From: Anaerolineae bacterium
GTDB lineage: Bacteria > Chloroflexota > Anaerolineae > 4572-78 > J111
Assembly (NCBI GenBank): GCA_020433785.1
Contig: JAGRCC010000213.1
Location: 1 to 15,517 of the forward strand
Direction: 5' to 3'
Length of the DNA stretch: 15,517 bases
Of this stretch, positions 10,101 to 15,517 are shown piece after piece. Below the pieces are notes generated by a model. That model saw nothing but the letters and a program-made list of their open reading frames with translations. It was not told the origin of the DNA and ran no database searches. Numbering within the stretch: position 1 is the first letter of the stretch; the number at the start of each line of letters is the position of its first letter. A program made the position numbers and the translations under genes.

Positions 10101-10373
10101 GACCTGAGCGAGGCGTATGAAGCGCCTGAGGGCGAGGTTGAACTGTTGCTGGCCGATATCTGGCAAGAGGTTTTAAGGGTCGAACAAATTGGCCGGCATG
10201 ACAATTTTTTTGAGTTAGGGGGACACTCGCTGCTGGCGGTGCAGATCGTCTCTCGCTTGCAGCAGGATTACCAGATTGAGCTGGCTCTGCGCTTTTTGTT
10301 TGAATATCCCACTATTGCTCAACTTGCGCCTGTTGTTGAAGAAATCATTTTGAGTGAACTGGACAACGAGTAG
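7104..10373 (+). CDS. Nonribosomal peptide synthetase, one module (C-A-T), predicted valine
   Basis: This is the third module of the line. It accepts the dipeptidyl chain from NRPS 1 and adds one residue. Order: a basic N-terminal helix (ALLAKRLNRK, about 19-28); C about 45-480 with HHIISDG at 178-184 and an LCL-like RHEGLRTCF motif; A about 500-1005 with LTYRDLN at 530, YVMYTSGSTGQPKG at 651-664 and NGKVD with Lys985; T with LGGHS and Ser1042. The code D699 A700 F703 W741 L765 G767 G791 T799 F800 K985 (DAFWLGGTFK) differs only by I/L at position 299 from the classic valine code, so L-Val is a good prediction. No epimerase is present, so the residue should stay L. The C-terminal half of the A-T unit closely resembles module 1 of NRPS 1. 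The protein ends in an acidic tail (LSELDNE) that may dock to NRPS 3. Length (1089 residues) is normal for one C-A-T module. Confidence 0.97.
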   Translation: MALPNDKKPSKLSAAQQKALLAKRLNRKAAAPAYDAIPQRAQNSPCPASFAQERLWFIETLQPGTAAYNIGYQFHLRGDLNAPALEQSLNTIVARHEGLRTCFDMMNGQVMQIIADEVTLPLLMEDLQGISMAEQAQQVKALVEKERQQPFDLKQAPLLRAKLVALSPQENILLLNMHHIISDGWSMSVFNHELSTLYAAYLKGESNPLPELTIQYADFAVWQRQWLQGEVLEQQLAYWQKQLGDNPPRLQLPTDHNRPTLSTFQGQRRYLHLPGSTLEALKRLSYQESSTLFMTLLAAFKVLLLRYTQQTDILIGTPLANRLRKEIEPLIGFFVNTLVLRTDLAENPTFRELLQRVRQVCLDGYAHQSLPFEKIVEVLKPERALNRTPFINVMFVLQNASNQAFQLEGITAEALRVQQNTAKFDLTLQLVEKSDGLMLVFEYTTDLFETATIERMAGHYQTLLESIPENLDTPLAQLPLLTDAEHRTLLTEWAGSQTNYPRNATIQRLFEAQAQQTPEAVALVFEGTPLTYRDLNHKANQLAHYLQSLGVKPGDLVGLCLERSLDVVVATLAILKAGGAYVPLDPHYPHERLAFMLADTQISVLITHQSLREQLPPFEGHLVSLDTLWPDLEPNSTANLTVDGAAEDLAYVMYTSGSTGQPKGVCVTHRNVVRLVKNTNFACLSPEETFLQFAPISFDAATFEIWGPLLNGGRLVIFPPQKPSLELLGQFIAQQRITTLWLTAGLFHQMVDHQLDQLQGVRQLLAGGDVLSAPHVHKVLNQLPQTRLINGYGPTENTTFTTCYPIPTDWPEDMAVPIGRPIANTEVYILDNHLQPVPVGIPGQLYAGGDGVARGYLNRPELTAEKFIANPFGPGRLYQTGDLARYRPDGNIEFLGRMDNQVKIRGFRIELGEIETVLSQHPAVEQSIVMAREDTPGDKRLVAYVVGAEASVPDLRQHLQQKLPDYMIPAAFVLLESLPINANGKVDRQALPAPDTTRPDLSEAYEAPEGEVELLLADIWQEVLRVEQIGRHDNFFELGGHSLLAVQIVSRLQQDYQIELALRFLFEYPTIAQLAPVVEEIILSELDNE

Positions 10374-10378
10374 AGGAG
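10372..10378 (+). promoter_or_regulatory. Ribosome binding site of NRPS 3
   Basis: AGAGGAG overlaps the TAG stop of NRPS 2 (10371-10373) and lies 10 bases before the ATG at 10389. Stop and ribosome site overlap, which suggests translational coupling. It favours 10389 over the in-frame ATG at 10401. Confidence 0.7.
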
Positions 10379-10388
10379 ACTCAAATTT

Positions 10389-13300
10389 ATGACTATCGAG
10401 ATGACAAATCCGACGACAAATTTAACTGTGACGGAGAAAAAAGCCTATTTAGCCCAGCGTTTGAAACGGAAAACGAGTACGAATGGCGTTCCCACCACCA
10501 CTATACCGCCACGCCCTCAACAAAAGCCTATTCCGTTAACTTTTGTGCAAGAAGGTATTTGGTATCTGGAGCAGCTCCGGCCGGACAAGGCCACCTACAA
10601 TATGCCGGTCACCTGGACCGTACAGGGGCCGCTCAATGTGGCCGCGCTGGAGCAGGCCTTTAACGACCTCCTTCAACGGCATGACATTCTACGAACCAGC
10701 TTTCAACTCATCGACGGCCAACCCGTTCAAGTCATTGCGCCGGACTTAGCGCTGACAATTCGGACGCTCGATCTACAACATCTCAAAAATGAGGACCAAG
10801 AAATACAGGCGCAGCAGCTTGTGGAAAAGGAGTGGTTTACGCCGTTCAACCTGACTCAGGCGCCCCTGTTGCGGGTAACTCTCATCCAATTGGCTGCCGA
10901 TAAACATATATTCTTGCTGAACATGCACCACATCATTAGCGATGCTTGGTCACTGGGTATCTTAACCCGCGAGTTATCGGCGCTGTACGGTGCGTTTGCC
11001 GGGCAACAACTCGAGGCCAATCTGCCAAAACTCTCCATTCAGTATGCCGATTTTGCCGTCTGGCAGCGTGATCATTTACAAAATAAGGCCCTAGAAAAAC
11101 ATATCGCTTACTGGCGCCAGCAGTTGGCCGGAGCCCCCCCTCTTTTAGAACTCCCGACGGACTACGGTCGCCCTGCGGTCCAAAGTTATAAAGGCGACAC
11201 AGTAAAAGGCAAATTATCTACGGCCCTTACCCAGGCGCTCGAGCGATTAAGCGTTGGCGAGAATGCGTCGCTATTTATGACGTTGCTAACAGCGTTTAAT
11301 ATTTTACTTTATCGCCACACCGGGCAGGACGATATCGTGGTCGGTGCGCCGATGATTAACCGGCGTTACATCGAAACCGAAAACCTGATCGGCTACTTTT
11401 TAAACAATCTGGCTTTGCGGACGTCGCTGGCTGACACGCTCAGCTTCAGCGATCTGCTTAAATCGGTTCGTCAAACCACGTTAGACGCCTACAGCCATCA
11501 AGAGTTACCGTTTGAAAAGCTGGTTCAAGAGCTCCAACCCCAACGCGATCTCAGCTACACGCCCATCTTCCAGGTTTTCTTTAATATGTTTACGTCCAGT
11601 ACCTACAATAAGGCCCTTAAACTGGCCGATCTGGAGATCAAACCGTTCGTTGGCCATGAAATGGAGGTCGGCTCGAAGTTTGATATGACGATGTATATTC
11701 AGAAACTCGGCGATGATGTGCACCTCAATCTGGTTTACAAAACATCTCTGTTTCGCCGCGGCCGGATAGAGGAGATGCTGGCCCAATATGTGCACCTGCT
11801 GCAGCAGATTGTCGATCAGCCCCACCGACCGATTGCTGAACTGTCTCTGGTTACTCCTGAAGCTCGAACCATTTTGCCCGATCCAACCACACCCTTAAGC
11901 GATGTCTGGCCAGGCGCGGTTCAGACCCAATTTGCGCGAATGGCCCACGAGCGGCCCCATCAAACGGCTATCATCGATCCGCAAGAAACTTGGTCGTACC
12001 AAGAACTCGATCAACGCAGTAACCAACTGGCCCAGCGGCTCATCGCCCAAGGTATCCGGCCCGGCGATGTGGTGGCTATTTATGGCCATCGCAGCGACTC
12101 GCTAATTTGGGCCTGGCTGGGAGTACTGAAAGCAGGAGGCGCATTAGTTAACCTGGACCCCGCCTATCCGGTCGAGCGCCTGCTGCACTATCTCACTCTT
12201 TCAAACGCCAAGGGGATCATTCAGATCGAAGCCGCCGGTCCACTGCCCGCTGAACTTGCCGACACGGTTGCGCCTTTAGCCTGTCAATTGACCCTGCCGC
12301 CGCTCAGCACGGTCCGCCGGCTCGACCCTCTAGCCGGCTGCTCGACCGCTGATCCCGGTATTACGGTCGGTCCCGATGATACGGCCTCGATCACCTTTAC
12401 CTCCGGCTCAACCGGCCAACCCAAAGGTGTGCGGGGGCGTCACGGTCCCCTCTCCCACTTTCTGCCGTGGCAAACAGACGCATTCAACCTATCCGCTGCC
12501 GACCACTTCAGCATGCTTTCCGGGCTCGCCCACGATCCACTTCAGCGCGATATCTTTACGGCGCTGTGGGTCGGCGCCACGATTTACATCCCTGATCCCG
12601 ATCAGGTGGGAACACCCGGCTATCTGGCCCAATGGATGGCCCACCATAAAATCACCTTCGCCCACATGACGCCGCCCATGGGCCAGATTCTCACGGAAAC
12701 GGCTCAAGAGAAAGCGACCCTGCCCCGGCTGCGCTACGCCTTTTTCGTTGGAGATAAGCTGACTCGCCAGGATGTCGCGCAGTTGCAGCGCCTGGCTCCC
12801 GACGTCACCTGCATCAATTCTTACGGGTCAACCGAAACCCAACGGGCGGTTGGCTATCACTGTATCCCACCCGGCCGGACCGAAACCTCAGATGATCGCC
12901 TCAAAGCCGTTTACCCGCTGGGGCAGGGCATGCCTGGCGCCCAATTGCTCGTTCTGAATCAGAGCCAGGAGTTGGCCGGTATTGGCGAAGTGGGAGAAAT
13001 CTATCTGCGCAGCCCGCATCTAGCCGGCGGTTATGTTGGCGATGAGGCTTTAACCAACGCGCGCTTTATCGCCAATCCTTTCTCTAATTTGGCGGATGAT
13101 CGCCTCTATCGCACCGGAGACCTGGGCCGCTACCGGCCGGACGGGCTGGTGGAGTTCGCCGGCCGCGCCGACCGGCAAGTCAAAATTCGTGGCTTTCGGG
13201 TTGAGTTGGGTGAAATTGAATATGCCCTGGCTCAGCATCCGCTCATTCAGAACGCTGTCGTCACAGCCCGCAACGATCTGCCCGGCGGAAACAAGCTGGT

Positions 13301-14579
13301 GGCTTATTTCGTGACCGATCACAGCGGCGATCTGGCCATAGAAGAAGCCCGGTCATTTTTGCAGCAGCGTTTCCCCGATTACATGGTGCCGTTCGCCTAT
13401 GTTAAACTCGAGACGATGCCGCTCACGCCTAACGGTAAAATCGATTACCGCCGTTTACCGGCCCCGCAGCACTCAGACATTAAGTCGAACGAGGGGTTTG
13501 TCGCCCCGCGAAACGAAACCGAACAGCAGCTAGCCGCTATTTGGCAAAATCTATTGGGCAGCGAGTCGGTCAGTATCCACGATGACTTTTTTGAATTAGG
13601 GGGGCATTCCTTGCTGGCCATCCGGCTGTTTACGCAAATAGAGCAACAATTTGGCAAAAAACTGCCCTTGACGACTTTGTTCCAATCGCCCACCATTGCC
13701 GGATTGGCCCAGGCAATTCACAATGATGACCCGGTCGATTGGTCCACCGTTGTGCCAATTCAACCGGGCAACTCTAAGACGCCGTTTTTCTGTGTCCACG
13801 GGTTGGGCGGTGGCGTGGTCGGTTACGGCGAAGCGGCGCGCCTACTGGGGCCAAGCCAGCCTTTTTACGGGCTTCAAGCCAAAGGCATCGACGGCGTTGA
13901 GGCACCCGACTCAGACATCGAGACGATGGCGGCCAGATATATCCAAGCGATGCGTACAGTCCAACCGCACGGACCTTACCAGATCGGCGGATATTGCTAT
14001 GGGGGCGTGATTGCCTTTGAAATGGCCCGACAGCTTAAAGCGCAAGGCGAACCGGTCGCTCTGGTGGCCATGTTTGAAGGCTACGCACCGCTGCGGGGTC
14101 AAGATCGCGAATCGATCTGGCGTAGTCCTCGCTTAATGTTTAATTTTATGCGCAACCTGCCCTTTTGGGCTGCCGATAATTTAGCCCTCGGGCCTGAACA
14201 GTTACGGCTGCGCGTGAAACGAAAAATCCGACGGCATTGGAAACTATTCGTTCGGAAATTCGGCAGAACAACAACGTTGGGGGTTGATGATGTTTTGGAT
14301 GACACGTCTCACATTCCGGATCATCTACGCCAACTGATGCAAACCCATTTGCGAGCCATGAGTCAATACAACCCCGGCCCTTATGATGGATCGATCACGC
14401 TCTTTAGAGTCCGCAGCCAACCGTTATCACGCACCCCGGACCCGACGATGGGCTGGAACAAACTCGTTACCGGTGGCCTGGAAATCAAAAAGATAGCCGG
14501 CAGCCATCACAATATTTTTGAGCAGCCTCACGTGCAATCGGTGGCCGAGAAGCTCAAAGAATGTTTGTTACAAACTTAG
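10389..14579 (+). CDS. Nonribosomal peptide synthetase, terminal module (C-A-T-TE) with Lys2-like A domain and Cys thioesterase
   Basis: This protein adds the fourth residue and releases the chain. Order: basic N-terminal helix (AYLAQRLKRK, about 19-28); C about 50-490 with HHIISDA at 180-186, Ala replacing the usual last Gly; A about 510-1035 with WSYQELD at 535, ITFTSGSTGQPKG at 668-680 and NGKID with Lys1017; T with LGGHS and Ser1074; type I thioesterase (TE) about 1121-1396. The A code is D716 P717 R720 H759 F785 V787 S811 R819 A820 K1017 (DPRHFVSRAK). This and the motif SGLAHDPLQRDIFT resemble Lys2-type aminoadipate-activating domains, but there is no reductase domain. In the TE, HGLGGG is at 1137-1142, the nucleophile elbow is GYCYGG with Cys1203 instead of Ser, the acid position holds Glu1230 in FEGY, and His1373 lies in GSHHN. 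A Cys nucleophile is known in some NRPS thioesterases. Release by hydrolysis or cyclisation cannot be decided from sequence. A terminator follows at 14629. Confidence 0.97.
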   Translation: MTIEMTNPTTNLTVTEKKAYLAQRLKRKTSTNGVPTTTIPPRPQQKPIPLTFVQEGIWYLEQLRPDKATYNMPVTWTVQGPLNVAALEQAFNDLLQRHDILRTSFQLIDGQPVQVIAPDLALTIRTLDLQHLKNEDQEIQAQQLVEKEWFTPFNLTQAPLLRVTLIQLAADKHIFLLNMHHIISDAWSLGILTRELSALYGAFAGQQLEANLPKLSIQYADFAVWQRDHLQNKALEKHIAYWRQQLAGAPPLLELPTDYGRPAVQSYKGDTVKGKLSTALTQALERLSVGENASLFMTLLTAFNILLYRHTGQDDIVVGAPMINRRYIETENLIGYFLNNLALRTSLADTLSFSDLLKSVRQTTLDAYSHQELPFEKLVQELQPQRDLSYTPIFQVFFNMFTSSTYNKALKLADLEIKPFVGHEMEVGSKFDMTMYIQKLGDDVHLNLVYKTSLFRRGRIEEMLAQYVHLLQQIVDQPHRPIAELSLVTPEARTILPDPTTPLSDVWPGAVQTQFARMAHERPHQTAIIDPQETWSYQELDQRSNQLAQRLIAQGIRPGDVVAIYGHRSDSLIWAWLGVLKAGGALVNLDPAYPVERLLHYLTLSNAKGIIQIEAAGPLPAELADTVAPLACQLTLPPLSTVRRLDPLAGCSTADPGITVGPDDTASITFTSGSTGQPKGVRGRHGPLSHFLPWQTDAFNLSAADHFSMLSGLAHDPLQRDIFTALWVGATIYIPDPDQVGTPGYLAQWMAHHKITFAHMTPPMGQILTETAQEKATLPRLRYAFFVGDKLTRQDVAQLQRLAPDVTCINSYGSTETQRAVGYHCIPPGRTETSDDRLKAVYPLGQGMPGAQLLVLNQSQELAGIGEVGEIYLRSPHLAGGYVGDEALTNARFIANPFSNLADDRLYRTGDLGRYRPDGLVEFAGRADRQVKIRGFRVELGEIEYALAQHPLIQNAVVTARNDLPGGNKLVAYFVTDHSGDLAIEEARSFLQQRFPDYMVPFAYVKLETMPLTPNGKIDYRRLPAPQHSDIKSNEGFVAPRNETEQQLAAIWQNLLGSESVSIHDDFFELGGHSLLAIRLFTQIEQQFGKKLPLTTLFQSPTIAGLAQAIHNDDPVDWSTVVPIQPGNSKTPFFCVHGLGGGVVGYGEAARLLGPSQPFYGLQAKGIDGVEAPDSDIETMAARYIQAMRTVQPHGPYQIGGYCYGGVIAFEMARQLKAQGEPVALVAMFEGYAPLRGQDRESIWRSPRLMFNFMRNLPFWAADNLALGPEQLRLRVKRKIRRHWKLFVRKFGRTTTLGVDDVLDDTSHIPDHLRQLMQTHLRAMSQYNPGPYDGSITLFRVRSQPLSRTPDPTMGWNKLVTGGLEIKKIAGSHHNIFEQPHVQSVAEKLKECLLQT

Positions 14580-14628
14580 GTCTAGACATTTAACAACTTC
14601 CCTATTGGCTATACCATTCAATCAAAAC

Positions 14629-14658
14629 GCCCGGCTGGTCTTCGCCAACCGGGCTTTT
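14629..14658 (+). terminator. Intrinsic terminator of the NRPS operon
   Basis: GCCCGG-C-TGG (14629-14638) pairs with CCA-A-CCGGGC (14645-14654) around the loop TCTTCG, with one C-A mismatch inside the stem. TTTT follows at 14655-14658 and AAAA precedes it at 14624-14627. It lies 49 bp after the stop of NRPS 3, so it should end the operon transcript and separate it from the dehydrogenase gene. Confidence 0.85.
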
Positions 14659-14715
14659 AAATTCTCTCAAATACGTATGGAAGTGATAGACTGTTGCGGA
14701 CAGGTCGTGTTGACC

Positions 14716-14743
14716 TTGACTCGATCTTTGTTCCACCTACAAT
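14716..14743 (+). promoter_or_regulatory. Sigma70-type promoter for the dehydrogenase gene
   Basis: TTGACT (14716-14721) and TACAAT (14738-14743) each match the consensus at 5 of 6 bases, with a 16-base spacer. A second TTGAC starts directly upstream at 14710. Transcription would start near 14750 and leave a leader of about 90 bases. It sits just after the NRPS terminator, so the next gene seems to be a separate unit. The consensus is assumed from other bacteria. Confidence 0.55.
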
Positions 14744-14749
14744 TCTCCT

Positions 14750-14772
14750 GGTGACTGAGCGAATTTGTCACC
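14750..14772. repeat. Inverted repeat GGTGAC / GTCACC at the predicted transcription start
   Basis: GGTGAC (14750-14755) and GTCACC (14767-14772) are exact reverse complements with an 11-base spacer. They begin about 7 bases after the -10 box, where an operator or a 5' leader hairpin would sit. Arms of six bases can arise by chance. Confidence 0.3.
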
Positions 14773-14827
14773 CATTAAGCATGACGATTTTGAAGTCAAC
14801 CAACCCATCATTTTCCACCCTATTCTC

Positions 14828-14834
14828 GAGAGGA
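14828..14834 (+). promoter_or_regulatory. Ribosome binding site of the dehydrogenase gene
   Basis: GAGAGGA ends 4 bases before the ATG at 14839. It is the strongest Shine-Dalgarno sequence in the window together with that of NRPS 3, and it decides the start. Confidence 0.65.
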
Positions 14835-14838
14835 CCTT

Positions 14839-15517
14839 ATGACTCAAACGACTATCTTTAGTTCGATAAATTTTACCGAAGCGCAGCTCGATAAACTTCG
14901 GGCCGTTTCCGATACGGTTGAGGTTCACCAACTACCGGACACGTCGGTGGCCGAAATCCCGGAAGCGTTAAGAAACCGCATCAATATCCTGTACGGCTGG
15001 GGTAAAATGGTGGTCGATGCTCACCTCTGCCCAAACCTGGACTGGCTGCAAACTCACAGCGCCGGCGTCGATGCCTTGCTAAGCACCCCGGTGTGGCAGT
15101 CTCAGGTTAAGATTTCGACTATGAACGGCATTCATGCTATTCCTATGGCCGAATTTGCCCTGACGATGATATTGGCCTTTCGCTGGAAGCTGCCCACTAT
15201 CCGCCGCCTGCAACAACAGGTAGAGTGGGAAACCGAACGTTGGCAGACCTTTGCCGGTCCGGAGCTGCGCGGGCAGACGCTGGGCCTCATCGGCTACGGG
15301 GCCATTGCCCGCGAATTGGCCCGACAAGTCACCGCCCTGGGTATGCGGGTTGTGGCGATGAACCGTTCGGGGCAACGACAGCCTGATCGGGGGTTCCGCG
15401 AGCCGGGTACCGGCGACCCACAAGCCGTGCTGCCCGAGACCCTCTATCCGACCTCGGAGCTGCTGACAATGCTGTCCCAATGCGACTATGTGGTGGTCTT
15501 AGCGCCCTCGACCGCCG
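14839..15517 (+). CDS. D-isomer-specific 2-hydroxyacid dehydrogenase, NAD(P)-binding (partial, 3' end outside window)
   Basis: The frame runs open from 14839 to the window edge: 226 codons of a family usually 310-330 residues long. It begins MTQTTIFSSINF. Family signs are HSAGVDALL in the substrate domain, NGIHAIPMAEFALTMIL ahead of the linker helix, and LGLIGYGAIAREL, a Rossmann dinucleotide loop at about 149-161 (G152, G154, with Ala157 where Gly is common). DYVVVLAPST near the edge is the strand before the catalytic Arg, which falls outside with the Glu and His. An insert around FREPGTGDPQAVLPE follows the second strand. Such enzymes interconvert 2-keto acids and D-2-hydroxy acids with NAD(P)H in the cytoplasm. 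The substrate is unknown. It has its own promoter and ribosome site and follows the NRPS terminator, so co-function with the NRPS is only possible, not shown. Confidence 0.88.
   Translation, partial: MTQTTIFSSINFTEAQLDKLRAVSDTVEVHQLPDTSVAEIPEALRNRINILYGWGKMVVDAHLCPNLDWLQTHSAGVDALLSTPVWQSQVKISTMNGIHAIPMAEFALTMILAFRWKLPTIRRLQQQVEWETERWQTFAGPELRGQTLGLIGYGAIARELARQVTALGMRVVAMNRSGQRQPDRGFREPGTGDPQAVLPETLYPTSELLTMLSQCDYVVVLAPSTA

Noticed and set aside
9687..10166. 159-codon frame on the minus strand
   Set aside because: It lies wholly inside the conserved A and T domains of NRPS 2 and is a shadow of that reading frame.
534..14579. CRISPR array or tandem repeat structure
   Set aside because: The repeated wording comes from homologous NRPS domains at module spacing, not from short regular repeats.
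14518..14754. 78-codon frame after NRPS 3
   Set aside because: It overlaps the NRPS 3 end in another frame, runs through the terminator hairpin, and has no ribosome site or recognisable sequence.
15079..15480. 133-codon frame on the minus strand
   Set aside because: It is opposite the dehydrogenase, which has clear family motifs, a ribosome site and a promoter.
1..15517. Insertion sequences, transposase genes or tRNA genes
   Set aside because: No transposase-like frame, paired terminal repeats with target duplication, or tRNA cloverleaf was seen on either strand.

Overview
This window holds a complete small nonribosomal peptide synthetase (NRPS) operon on the + strand. It lies between the 3' end of an FtsH-type protease gene and the 5' part of a D-2-hydroxyacid dehydrogenase gene. 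GC content is moderate. The tail of the FtsH-like protein, the style of the NRPS modules and the inserted loop in the dehydrogenase all suggest a Chloroflexota (Anaerolineae-like) bacterium, but no rRNA or marker gene here proves that.

Layout: 2-148, C-terminal tail of an FtsH-like AAA metalloprotease. 149-533, a gene-free stretch with inverted repeats and no convincing promoter. 534-7079, NRPS 1 with domains C-A-T-C-A-T. 7104-10373, NRPS 2 with C-A-T. 10389-14579, NRPS 3 with C-A-T-TE. 14629-14658, a strong intrinsic terminator that closes the operon. 14716-14743, a good sigma70-type promoter. 14839 to the window end, the dehydrogenase. The NRPS genes are 24 and 15 bp apart, each with its own Shine-Dalgarno sequence.

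Together the three proteins form a four-module assembly line that should make a tetrapeptide-sized product. All four carrier domains keep the phosphopantetheine serine. There are no epimerase or methyltransferase domains, and no MbtH-like protein, phosphopantetheinyl transferase or transporter gene in the window. Reading the adenylation codes by eye against GrsA gives DGSIGGVVNK (module 1, unassigned), DVRHFALLAK (module 2, unassigned, partly Lys2-like), DAFWLGGTFK (module 3, valine) and DPRHFVSRAK (module 4, nearly the code I recall for fungal Lys2 aminoadipate reductase).

The most unusual points are the two Lys2-like C-A units (modules 2 and 4), an atypical N-terminal condensation domain with no upstream donor module, a terminal thioesterase with Cys as its predicted nucleophile and Glu at the usual Asp position, and a module 1 adenylation domain whose specificity core looks foreign to its flanks. 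I recognise no named compound or characterised cluster.
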